A stretch of 64,000 nt of DNA from Ctena decussata (taxonomy: Eukaryota > Mollusca > Bivalvia > Lucinida > Lucinidae): assembly GCA_963989385.1 (NCBI GenBank), contig OZ022499.1, positions 53,123,757 through 53,187,756 of the forward strand. The letters run 5' to 3'. The position numbers were made by a program, and so were the translations under genes. Shown here one piece after another: positions 54,503 to 64,000 of the stretch. The notes beneath the pieces are model-generated. The model searched no databases. It had not been told where the DNA came from and saw only the letters and a list, made by a program, of their open reading frames with translations. Each line of letters starts with the position of its first letter. The stretch's first letter is position 1.

Positions 54503-54580
54503 TGTGGAAAACAGTCCCACTGATGTGAAAAATAGTCCCACTGATGTAAAAAAAAGTTTTACTGATGTGGAAAACAGTCC
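54500..54580 (+). repeat. Short tandem repeat at the exon 12 stop
   Basis: Four units of about 21 bp (gatgtggaaaacagtcccac, gatgtgaaaaatagtcccac and so on) start at the exon 12 stop. Exon 13 has a single unit at this place. Confidence 0.85.
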
Positions 54581-54909
54581 CAGTAGTCACTCAATTTTGA
54601 AAAACAATGGATTGACTGCAGTACAACATTATGACATTGTACTGACATTCATATGACATTGTTTCATTGTTCTGTATCTGCTGTTTTGTGAACCATATCG
54701 AATAATAAGCTGCTCATGCTATATTAAGATGAATGGTTTTCTGCCATTTCTAAAAGGGACTATCTGTTTGCTGACTTGAATTTCAAACCCCTTCCAAAAT
54801 GGGGCTTTAACTTTAAAGGAAGAATATTTTTCCTGGAGGAGAACACTGACCTCCTTTGAGAATAGGGGAAGTAAAAATTATGAAAATGACTAAAATGGAC
54901 ATACGTGAG

Positions 54910-55132
54910 GGCAAGTCAGGTAAATTCGGACAACATGTTAATTTGGACAGTGGCATTGTTTCCTGTATATGTCAGCTGTTTGGAATTAAAACAAAATTAA
55001 CTGAGCAAACAGTAAAATTCCTGATGAGACGGCTCATTTTGAGCCATCTCATCCAGATTTTTACTGTTTGCAATGATATGTCTGAATTTATCTGCTGTCC
55101 GAAGTTACCCGACTCGACCCTAGTTATTGCCT
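54910..55132. mobile_element. MITE (AGGGTCGAGTCTGGTAATTTCGG family), copy 1
   Basis: Starts gcaagtcaggtaaattcgga and ends gttacccgactcgaccct, with a central cctgatgagacggctcattt hairpin. Confidence 0.82.
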
Positions 55133-55540
55133 AAATGTTAATTAACTTGTCTCCTAAATGTTAATTAACTTGTCTTCTAGCACATACCATATTGTATTCT
55201 TCTGTTTTTTTGTTTTTTTGTTTTTTTTTAAAGTGGATGAAAGTTGCTTCCAACGAAAAAAATACCCTTAAAAAAAGTGTAAGAATTGTAAATACCGGTA
55301 TGCAGGATTTTAGACACGAAATTATGCATGCTGGCTTAGCATAAAAGCTTATGTGAAATGTAGAAAGGAGGGGGTTTAACAAAAGAGGGGAAGTTTGTAA
55401 GAATTAATATAGGTAGATTCCTCAGAATTTTATGATAGAAAAACAGGAATGATCAGACTGCACTGACAAACAGGCTGACCTGAGTGTTTGCTGATGCTAC
55501 AAGATACATGTTCTTCTAGTATGGCTCATTTAAGGTGTAG

Positions 55541-55754
55541 GGTCGAGTCTGGTAATTTCGGACAGTGGGTACATTCAGACATACCATTGCAAACAGTAAA
55601 ATTCAGATGAGACGGCTCGCAATGAGCCGTCTCATCAGGATTTTCACTGTTTGTGCTGCTAATTTTGTTTTAACTCCAAACAATTGACATATAAACGAAA
55701 CAATGTCACTGTCCGAATTTACCTGCTGTCCAAATTTACCAGACTTGACCCTAT
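55541..55754. mobile_element. MITE (AGGGTCGAGTCTGGTAATTTCGG family), copy 2
   Basis: Starts agggtcgagtctggtaattt and ends accagacttgaccctat. Perfect gatgagacggctcgc hairpin. It interrupts duplication copy 2. Confidence 0.9.
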
Positions 55755-55949
55755 GGGGTACACCTCCAGTTTTGTCAAGCTGTTTTTGCAGAGGGAAACA
55801 AGCTTTGCAGCTTAACGTTCGCATCCCTGGTCAACAAAACCCTTCACAGATTCACAGAAAAGCAGAGTGTCTTCAAGTTTGTCACTGAGTGTGAAGTTTT
55901 AAGCCTGTTTTTTTGTTTTTTTTTGTCCCGACCATTAGCTGATATGTTT

Positions 55950-56147
55950 AGGATGGATGGATGATGGATGACTTGCAATTTTACGTCCTTTTTAATAGTA
56001 TTTCAGTCATATCAGGATGATGGGTGGGTGATAGTGAAATGCTATGTGCAGTGGAACCCCTTTCACAATTGAAAAGATTTCGGCTTCCAGTGGGGCTCAA
56101 ACCGAGGACTCAGGCCATCACTTTACCCATTGAGCTACCGCGGCTCC
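55950..56147 (-). mobile_element. tRNA-derived SINE, minus strand
   Basis: The complement begins ggagccgcggtagctcaatg, with B-box-like ggtttgagccc. Tail of (atcc)n type (ggatggatggatg on the plus strand). Same family as 51230-51422. Confidence 0.85.
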
Positions 56148-56690
56148 TATGATGTTTGGGTATGCATGGATTTGTGTATCTATGTGTAAGCACATGATGA
56201 TTGTATTATTTATGTCTGTAAAAAGTCACATAAAGTATTTTGTATGTGTTTGTTATTGGTATTGAAATATTCAATGAGGATATGACTGTTGTTAGTGCAG
56301 CAGCATTTCAGTACACTTGTGATACTCTGTCTCATATATATATTTCATGTTTTGACGCACATGTTCAGATTTCGAAGACCCTGGAAAAAATCAGGGGGAT
56401 TTTTATCTGGCCTGTGCCAAGCATAAGCTAGCCATTGGTACTGTTTCTCAGGCATAATCTTTCTTTCTGGTGTCGCTGTGGTAGCAGTGTAGGGGCTTTT
56501 GTGACAGTGCACTGACAGATAATGTGTTGTAGATTTATTCTTACTACATTAGACAGAGAAGGAAACTTTCAAAAGATTTTCAGAGAGACGCAGCTGGTAA
56601 AATGAGGCTTTTGGAGCCAACTTACTCACAATAGGGGGACTTTTATATGTCTGACTAATTGTGATTTACATACTTTTAAGATAGACTCCA

Positions 56691-56696
56691 AATAAA
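56691..56696 (+). terminator. Candidate poly(A) signal upstream of exon 13
   Basis: AATAAA followed by cttgtgtttgtgtttggc, as at 53623-53628. If used, it would end the 3' UTR of exon 12 about 2.2 kb after its stop. Confidence 0.5.
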
Positions 56697-57206
56697 ATTT
56701 TGATATTAGTTCTTGTGTTTGTGTTTGGCTTCATAATATCTCATTAATGTTTCTTCCTGACTCAAAATAACTAATACTATTGGTAGGGAAGTAAAACCCC
56801 AAATCATTGGTCTAGTTGGCCCCAAATTCTCATACCTTCATGTTTTTCCACCATTTCTACAAAGGCAAACAACTTTTGTGACTCCTGTTTTGCTTCCGTG
56901 GACAATGTATAGCCTTTTCAAAATGGGGGTTACTCTTGAAATAAAGAATTTGCTCCTTTTGGAGCAAATTCTTTCCTGTAAGAGTAGACTCCCATTGTAA
57001 AGGAAGGCAAAAATTAAGCGATAGAGCTGCTTGCACTGAAAGTATAGCCACTTATCTTAAAAGGTCACCTAAGAGAAACACAAAATTTGACTGCAAAGTA
57101 GGTATGTGGCATCATTGTACAGTTTATATGGTTTTGTATTTTGAAGGGACTGTGGAGCAGTGGCTGCTTAATGGGGGTGACTAGGTAATAAGCAGTCATT
57201 GACAGT

Positions 57207-57495
57207 GATGAGAGGCGCCATGGCCGAGCGGTTAGGGTGACTTGGTTATGGTGCAGAAAGTTGCCGGTAGATCATGAGTTCGCGGCTCACCGTCGTTATC
57301 CGACAACTGGAAAACTCTCTCTGTCAACCCAGCAGTAAATGGGTACCTTTTTCGAATCAGGGAAGGATAAGGCAGCTAAAGGAAAGAGATGAGCTCTGCC
57401 TTTCATATCCTGTGCCCAAGACACAGTGGGTCTCTAACCCCCACTGCTCCTACGGCTATTAGGCTATGAGAAACCTTTGCCTTTTTACTTTTTTT
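57207..57495 (+). mobile_element. tRNA(Ser/Leu)-like SINE in the intron before exon 13
   Basis: The head ggcgccatggccgagcggtt has the A-box of class II tRNAs; a B-box-like gagttcgcggctc follows. The body runs through cagtaaatgggtaccttttt to a T-rich end. Absent from duplication copy 1. Confidence 0.8.
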
Positions 57496-57644
57496 GGACA
57501 GTGATGTAAAATTACATTACATTCCTGCGTATATCCAACAGACAGTCCATTGTTTTTGTTTCTTTTTATGTGTTCCTATAATGCTTCCAGAGAATCTTCC
57601 TTCTGAATTTATTTGAGTATAATACACATTTTTCTTTGATTCAG

Positions 57645-57868
57645 GAGCATCAGTACAGCAAGAAGAGCAATGGACAACAACAATGCCTGTAGCTAGGTTT
57701 CAATGCCAGTATTGTCAGAAGAAGTTTCATCACCGTGGCAACTATACACAGCATCTTAGGAAACATACTGGAGAGAAGCCTTACCATTGTGAACTTTGTG
57801 GAGTGTCGTACAAGACAAATATTTCACTGCAACATCATTTATTCAAGCATAAAATTCAGAAAAACTGA
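57645..57868 (+). CDS. Zinc-finger cassette exon 13 (alternative 3'-terminal exon, last in window)
   Basis: The acceptor is tttgattcag, phase 1, and the exon encodes 74 residues. Finger 1: C21, C24, H37, H41, helix H,G,N,Q, identical to exon 12. Linker TGEKPYH. Finger 2: C49, C52, H65, H69, helix T,I,S,H. Tail KIQKN, also as in exon 12. The leader shares EQWTT with exon 12 and GASV with exon 11. It is a recent duplicate whose changes are concentrated in the finger-2 contact residues. No further exon was found downstream, only a relic at 58115-58255. Confidence 0.95.
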
Positions 57869-57917
57869 TGTTGAAAACTGTCCCTCCAGGCACAAAATGT
57901 TTCATTAATGTTGTATG

Positions 57918-58114
57918 AAGATAGACTATCAGGGGAAGCAACTGTTAGCCTCGCCTTTCTCAGTGGGGAAAGAATTTGATCTCTAAGGGGCAAATTCTTT
58001 TCTTAAAAGGTAGACCCCATTTGAAAGGGCCCCATCCTCCAAGGTAGCTAACAGGGAGTCATCTCTTTATAAATAATCATTTCAGTGTTCTTTTGTTGTT
58101 TTTTTTTTCATTGC
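57918..58114. mobile_element. TTAAGGTG-type MITE fragment
   Basis: caggggaagcaactgttagc, central gatctctaaggggcaaatt and aacagggagtcat. It separates exon 13 from its relic. Confidence 0.55.
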
Positions 58115-58255
58115 CATAGCAACCAGAGGAAACACACCAGAGAGAAGCCTTACCATTTGAACTAGGTGGAGTGTCAGACAAAACAAATATTTCACTGCAA
58201 CATCATTGTTGTAAACATAAAATTCAGAAAAAAACTGATGTGGAAAAACCCTCTA
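58115..58255 (+). pseudogene. Decayed copy of exon 13
   Basis: tagcaaccagaggaaacaca, gagagaagccttaccatttg, gtggagtgtcagacaaaac, and ctgcaacatcattgttgtaa align in order with exon 13. Finger-1 cysteines are absent, the first finger-2 Cys codon is lost by deletion, and the frame has a stop. Confidence 0.85.
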
Positions 58256-58264
58256 GGCACAGTA

Positions 58265-58515
58265 TTTCATTAATGTTGTATTAAGGTGGATAGGTAGACT
58301 ATGAGGGGAAGCAATTCTACCATTTTTGTTTTTCATCTCCAGTTTTCAATGGGGGTCAACTCTAAAAGGATGGAATTCGCTGTTAAGGGAGCAAAGTCTT
58401 TTCTTTAGGAGTTAGACCTCAATTCAGAAGGGCCATGTTCTGTAGTGCAGCGAACAAGGAGTCACAAAGCTGTTACCCTTTGTAAAAACATGGAGGTGTA
58501 CCCGTACACCTTGAT
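58265..58515. mobile_element. MITE (TTAAGGTGAATGGG family)
   Basis: Starts ttaaggtggataggtagac and ends gtgtacccgtacacctt. The centre is diverged. Confidence 0.7.
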
Positions 58516-58921
58516 GTGACAATGTTGCTGTGTTGTGTGCCTGCCGGGTTGTGGTACCATATTGGACCTATTGGGCCCATTGGACTTTAGGTGTGCCCTC
58601 GAGATGGAAGGAGATTTAAACAAGATGTCTCATCATATATTTACATTCTCAGTGCATTTATTGAAAAGCCCTATCGTAAAGCATTTGAACGTAATGTAGT
58701 TTATACTTCAAAAACTACATCCGTTCACCCGACATTTCATGAGGTTAAGTGACGTCAAGATTAACATGGCTCTGTCCAATCTGATTGGACGTAGGGGGTG
58801 TTATGACTTTGTCGACACTGTTTTGCTGTCAGTAGGAAAAACTGCGTATAAATGAACTTCAATGTGTGGTCAAATAATAGATAAAAAAGAATGTAAATAT
58901 ATGCAATGAATTTAATTTTTT
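58516..58921. other. Unassigned sequence
   Basis: No gene or repeat recognised. Nothing resembling another finger exon. Confidence 0.4.
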
Positions 58922-60009
58922 ATGACCCCACCATTAAAAATGGGGGGCATATAGTATCACCCCTGTCCGTCCGTACGTACGTACGTCCTGTCCGTACTTA
59001 TGTCCTGTCAGTACATATGTCCTGTCAGTACGTATGTCCTGTCAGTACGTATGTCCTATACGTCCTGTACAAAATGGTTTCCGTTCGATATCTTTTGAAA
59101 GCAATGGTGTTATGAATTCATATTTTATACACAGCTATATAATCATAAAATACAGGTCAAGTTCGATGATGGGTAAAATCACATACTTTCATTTCTCCTT
59201 CCGCTGATTCAAGAAGGGCAGTTGTCAGTTACTGGGGAAAGTATGTGCACTTAGTACTGGTTAACCGCTTAGGAGGTCTAAGCCTGCCCAGGAATAGTGT
59301 GGTTAGGTTAACTGACCGTCCTGACATGACCATGGCTGTTTACCATGGACGTTAAGCATCAGATCAATCAATAAAAAAATGTTGGGTAAAATCTGTCGAT
59401 TATTGTTGGAGTTATGGCCCTTTTTCAACTTCCATTTTGTATGAAAAACTGGCTTCCGTTCAATATCTTTTGAAAACATTGGTGTATTGGTTGGTTGATT
59501 TGATGCTTAACGTCCACGGTAAACAACTAAGGTCATGTCGGGACGGTCAGTTAACCTAACCACACTATTCCTGGGCAGGCTTAGACCTCCTAAGCGGTTA
59601 ACCAGTACTAAGTGCACATACTTTCGCCAGTAACTGACAACTGCCCTTCTTGAATCAGCGGAAGGAGAAACCAAAGTATGTGGCCAGACCGGGATTCAAA
59701 CCCAGGACCTCTGACTTACGAGTCAGGTGCCCTACCGATTGCATATATTGAATTCATATTTAATACACAGGTATATAATCATAGAATACAGGTCAAGTTT
59801 GATTTTGGGTAAAAGCCGTCTATTATTGTGGGAGTTTTGGCCCTTTTTCGACTTCATTTTGTATGAAAAACTGGTTTCCGTTCATTATCTTTTGAAAACA
59901 TCGATGTATTTAATTCATATTTTATACACAGGTACATAATCATAAAATACAGGTCAGGTTCAATTTAGGGTAAAATCTGTCCATTACTTTTGGAGTTATG
60001 GCCCTTTTT

Positions 60010-62064
60010 AGCTCACCTGAGCCAAAGGCTCACAGATGAGCTTATAGTATAGGCAGGCATCCGTCGTCCGTCCGTCCGTCCGTCCGTCGTCCGTCGTACG
60101 TCGTCCGTCAACATTTTCAAACGACATCTCCTCTGAAACTACAAGGCCCATTGTTACCAAATTTCATATATGGCATCTATAGGCAGGGGGAACCAATAAT
60201 ACTGTTTTTTATCCAAATCCCCTCAGAACTTTGGTTGCTATGGCAACATAAAGTTTCCATTGACTTGTATGGGGAAAATTGAAAATTTGCATTTATTGCT
60301 ATGTCACTGTAGATATTTTGACAAAACTTTTACAGAAATGTTTCTTGAGTAGTCCTCTATCAACCACATGAAATTTATGTAGATTGCACAATTTGGCTGG
60401 TTGCCATGGCAACCGAAAGGTTAAAAATAGAAAATATATTCAAAAATCATCTCCTCAGAAACTATGCAACCAATAAAGCTCACACTTCACAGAGAGGATC
60501 TTAGTACTAGCTTCTATAAAAGTACTGTTTTTTCTTGGCAATTGCTCTAGCAGTTTGGTTGCTATGGGAACTTAAAGTTACCATTGACTTAAAATGGCAA
60601 AATAGAAAATTTGCATTTATTGCTATGCCACTGCAGATATTTTGACAAAACTTTCATAGAAATGTACCTTGAGTAGTCTTTAACCAGCCTTGTTAAATTT
60701 ATGCAAATTGCGCAATTTGGCTGGTTGCCATTGCAACCGAATAGTTAAAAATAGAAAAATATTAAAAAATTATCTTTGCAGAAACTGTATGGCCAATAAA
60801 GCTCAAACTTTACAGAAAGAACCTTAGTTGGTTGGTTGGTTGATTTGATGCTTAACGTCCACGGTAAACAACTAAGGTCATGTCGGGACGGTCAGTTAAC
60901 CTAACCACACTATTCCTGGGCAGGCTTAGACCTCCTAAGCGGTTAACCAGTACTAAGTGCACATACTTTCGCCAGTAACTGACAACTGCCCTTCTTGAAT
61001 CAGCGGAAGGAGAAACGAAAGTATGTGGCCAGACCGGGATTCGAACCCAGGACCTCTGACTTACGAGTCAGGTGCCCTACCGATTGCGCTACCCGGCCCG
61101 GCAAGAACCTTAGTACTAGCCTCTATAGAATTACTGTTTTTCATGGCAATAACTCCAGCAGTTTGGTTGCTATGGCAACTAAGAGTTTCCATTGACTTAT
61201 AATGGGGAAAATGGAAATTGGCAATTTATGCTGTCTCACTGCATTTATTTAGATTTTCTTTTTACAGAAATGTTTCTCGAATAGTCCTTTTTGTTCCATA
61301 TGAATTATCTCCAAATCGCTGAATTTGGTTGGTTGCCATGGCAAAACATAGGGTAAATTTTCGAAAAAAAGAAAGAAAAAATGAAAAAAAATCTTCTGCT
61401 CAGAAGCCATATGGGGGATGGAGCTGATATTGTGCAAACATGTTGATGACAGAAGCCTCTACATGAATTTTGTTTTTCTTCCAACCCCATAAGAACTTTG
61501 GTTGCTATGGCAACTTATAGTTTCCATTGACTTATAATGGGAAAAGTGAAGCCACGAGGAGGATAAAGCTAATACTTAGCATACATATTAATAACATTAG
61601 CCTCTACCTAAAGTATGTTTCATATTATCATTGCCTATATAAACTGGTTGCTATTGCAACTTAAAGTTTCCATAAACTTACAATGGGGAAAGTGGACATC
61701 TGGTATTTATTTCTGTGTTACTGCAGATATTTTTACAAAAGCTTTACAGAAAAGTTCCTAGAGTAGTCCTCTATATGAATTTTGCCCAAAGATCTGATTT
61801 TGATTGGTTGCCATTGCAAGTGAACGGCCAAATTTTCAATTTTTTCATTTTTTTTTTTTTTTTTTTTGCCAAAGATCTTCTTCTTAGAAGCCATTAAGGG
61901 GGGATAAAGCTTATTTCTTGCATAAATGTTTGTGATATTATCCTCTACATAAATAGTTTTTTTTTTTTGCTGTTATGCTTGTTGTTTTGTTGCTGTGGCA
62001 ACTTAGCTTTTCCAACATAACCTCAGTGCTCAGGTGAGCGATATAGGGCCATTGGCCCTCTGGT
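60010..62064. mobile_element. Nested repeat (AGCTCACCTGAGCCGAAGG family), itself carrying a SINE
   Basis: Starts agctcacctgagccaaagg plus (ccgt)n and ends ctcaggtgagcgatataggg..ggccctctggtt. About six units with ggttgctatggcaact. The host sequence resumes at about 62065 with aacatcatttcatacaataa, as in the uninterrupted copy near 63710. Confidence 0.82.
60828..61102 (-). mobile_element. tRNA-derived SINE with 11-bp target duplication
   Basis: AAGAACCTTAG lies at 60817-60827 and 61103-61113. Tail (ttgg)n on the left, tRNA-like head on the right, same family as 23523-23798. It is a third level of nesting. Confidence 0.95.
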
Positions 62065-62400
62065 TCAACATCATTTCATACAATAATGGTTTCCGTTTGT
62101 TAGTTTTTGAAAAGTTACTTGTTTCCGGGTTATTTCTTTTGGAAAGTTGCATGGCATTAATTTCTGTGATAAGATACAAAATGTAATCACATATCACAGT
62201 CATGACACCCCCCTCCAACGCCAGGGCCCCTTCCCCGCCCCACCCCCACTTCTCTTGATCCAAGAAGCACAATACATCTGCCTAAGGAAAACACAATAAA
62301 ACATGTACCACAGAAGACTGCCTTTGTGAACTTAGTTATCCTACAAGGGCCAGTACCTTAAACAAGGCACCATCTTACTGAGGGCAAAAGGTGGGGGCAT

Positions 62401-62717
62401 CCGTGTCCTATGGACACATTCTAGTTGTTGTTCACTGTAGTATAAACTACATTGGGTCTCTAGCAAAGTTTTTATGAACCCCTTCAGGGTTCACTTACTT
62501 TGCACATGACCCAATGTACTTTGATAAACATCAGAAAAATGAAATTCATTCCTTAATTATATTTGAAAATACAGTTTTTACAGTATTTGCAACAATGTTT
62601 CAATGTGTATATATAGAATAAAATTGTAACTCTGAAAAACTATCATCAGAAGTTTTTTTTTTATTTTTTTTTTTTGCATTCTTATGTGTGGCTCTGTCTT
62701 TATCATAAATTATACTT
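62401..62717. other. Unassigned sequence
   Basis: No gene. T-runs near 62650-62675. Confidence 0.4.
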
Positions 62718-62921
62718 CAGAGCTCCAAATAAGGGCCGAGTAGTTGGTGATAATTAGGGATTATTTTTGTTAATACTGTATAAAAACATATGTTGTAACC
62801 CCTCATCTGAACCGTCTCGATGAGACAATTCAGTTGAGGGGTCACAACATATGGTTTCATTGAGAAATAAAAAAATTATCCCTCAATTATCATCAAATAC
62901 TCCCTCTTATCTAGAGCTCTT
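62718..62921. mobile_element. MITE (GAGCTCTAGATAA family)
   Basis: Left end cagagctccaaataagggcc (diverged), right end cctcttatctagagctct. Central atatgttgtaacccctcatc hairpin. Confidence 0.88.
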
Positions 62922-63164
62922 AATTATCGTTTGAAGCATAGATGTTGAATTGTGTACTGTATCTCTTGTTTGATGGAAGTGGCTTAATCCAGTCCTATTA
63001 CTAGCCTGTTTTAGCTCTTCTGAGCATAATGTGCTCATGGTGAGCTGTTTTGATCAATCGCAGTCTGCTGTCCATCTGTTGTTTGTCCTCCATTCCTTCT
63101 CCACCACTGACCTTGTGAACACAGTACTATTTTATGGGTTTGATTCATTCTTGGGATAATTTTT
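62922..63164. other. Unassigned sequence
   Basis: No gene. A weak agctcttctgagcataatgt motif hints at an AGCTC-type repeat fragment. Confidence 0.35.
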
Positions 63165-64000
63165 ATGCCCCCGCCATTAAAAATGGGGGGGCATATAGTA
63201 TCACCGCTGTCCGTCCGTACGTCCTGTATGTCCGGTACGAAATGGTTTCTGTTTGATATCTTTTGAAAACTTTGGTGTATTGAATTTATATTTTATACAC
63301 AGGTATATAATCATAAAATACAGGTCAAGTTTGATGTTGGGTTAAATCCGTCTGTTATTGTGGGAGTTATGGCCCTTTTTTGACTTGATTTTATATGAAA
63401 AACTGGTTTCCGTTCACTATTACCTTTTAAAAACATTGGTGTATTGAATTCATATTTTATACACAGGTATATAATCATAAAAAACAGGTCAGGTTCAATT
63501 TAGGGTAAAATCCGTATAGTATTGTGGGTGTTATGGCCCTTTTTCGACTTCATTTTGTATGAAAAATGGTTTCTGTTCATTTTCTTTGAAAAGATTAATG
63601 TATTGGATTCATAATTTATACACAGATATATAATTATAAAATACAGGTCAGGTTCAATTTAGGGTAAAATCCGCCATTTACTTTTGGAGTTATGGCCCTT
63701 TTTCAGCTTTATTTCATACAATAATGGTTTCTGTTTGTTAGCTTTTGAAAGTTACAAGTTACTTGTTTGCGGGCTATTTCTTTTGGAAAGTTGCATGGCA
63801 TCCATTTCTGTGATAAGATACAGAATGTTATCGCATATCACAGTCATGACCCCCCTCCCCCCCCTCCCCCCCCCCCCCCCCCCCCCCCAGGTCAGGTTCA
63901 ATTTAGGGTAAAATCCGCCATTTACTTTTGGAGTTATGGCCCTTTTTCAGCTTTATTTCATACAATAATGGTTTCTGTTTGTTAGCTTTTGAAAGTTACA
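63165..64000. mobile_element. Second ATGCCCCCACCATTAAAAATGG repeat, cut by the window end
   Basis: Starts atgcccccgccattaaaaat; several ttttatacacaggtatataa units. A C-run region lies at about 63850-63890, after which caggtcaggttcaatttagg repeats the preceding unit exactly, a local duplication. Confidence 0.75.

Larger units (their letters stand above)
52300..54600 (+). repeat. Segmental duplication, copy 1 (contains exon 12)
   Basis: It matches 55180-57900 in the same orientation: ctgacctaagtgtttgcc, tttgcagagggaaa, ggcaacaaaacccttca, cagcagcatttcagtacac, ctgactaattgtgat, the AATAAA region, and then exon 12 against exon 13. Each copy has its own later insertions; this one has a hairpin at 53004-53086. 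Confidence 0.85.
55180..57900 (+). repeat. Segmental duplication, copy 2 (contains exon 13)
   Basis: Same order as 52300-54600 but lengthened by a MITE (55541-55754), a minus-strand SINE (55950-56147) and a tRNA-headed SINE (57207-57495). Each has an uninterrupted counterpart in copy 1, so these insertions followed the duplication or were lost from copy 1. Confidence 0.85.
58922..62400. mobile_element. Host repeat (ATGCCCCCACCATTAAAAATGG family) with nested insertions
   Basis: Starts atgaccccaccattaaaaat and a (gtac) / gtcctgtcagtac tract, and ends aggtgggggcat (inverted end). Internal units of about 150 bp: ttttatacacaggtatataa, then gggagttatggcccttttt. It contains a headless SINE (59166-59372, plus), a truncated one (59488-59745, minus), and the nested element at 60010-62064. 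Confidence 0.75.

Noticed and set aside
57210..57290. Possible tRNA-Leu/Ser gene
   Set aside because: Only the A-box half is good; the rest departs from the cloverleaf and continues into a SINE body.
2388..57868. Cluster of 13 independent small zinc-finger genes
   Set aside because: No own start codons or promoters, all acceptors in one phase, and open leaders running back to the AG favour a shared spliced gene; not fully excluded without RNA.

Overview
The window is AT-rich animal genomic DNA: split coding exons with AG acceptors, tRNA-derived SINEs, many palindromic DNA-transposon remnants and long simple-sequence runs. The repeat types (short-insert MITEs, repeats with gtccgtccgt tracts, SINEs ending in (TTGG)n) look like those of a bivalve mollusc. 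That is inference; no species is claimed. No housekeeping gene, true tRNA gene, rRNA, CRISPR array or viral gene was recognised.

The one coherent genic signal is a plus-strand array of 13 exons spread from 2388 to 57868. Each has a pyrimidine tract and AG acceptor, 11-33 amino acids of unrelated leader, exactly two C2H2 zinc fingers (12 of 13 joined by a TG(E/R)KP linker), a short tail and an in-frame stop. By my frame count all 13 acceptors have the same phase (phase 1: two bases complete the first codon), so every exon can be joined to the same upstream donor. No constant 5' exon (BTB or other domain) lies in the window, and no exon has a convincing promoter or start of its own. The simplest reading is the 3' half of a single gene whose alternative last exons swap zinc-finger pairs, in the manner of Drosophila lola, Broad or mod(mdg4). 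The constant exons would lie upstream of position 1.

Layout: 1-2387 is repeats. Exons 1-7 (2388-28099) form a subfamily whose second finger carries (R/L)KGN. Exons 8-9 (34960-39109) carry FWHKG in the first finger. Exons 10-13 (42786-57868) carry H(H/Y/T)RG in the first finger and a Y-K second finger. Exons 12 and 13 sit in a recent segmental duplication of about 2.5 kb. Decayed finger copies lie 3' of exons 1, 5, 6, 8, 10 and 13, so the array is being born and lost by tandem duplication. From 57869 to 64000 there are only relics and nested repeats.

The introns are packed with mobile elements: at least nine copies of one palindromic MITE, five of another, SINEs with 11- and 14-bp target duplications, a pogo-like element with TA duplication, hAT-like and TTAA-type MITEs, and a 3.8-kb element plus a 0.67-kb relative that start CACAGTA and make 5-bp target duplications (Transib/RAG-like ends). 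Elements reach to within about 20-66 bp of the acceptor of six exons and touch the stop codon of two. Exon functions are domain-based; DNA targets are not predicted.
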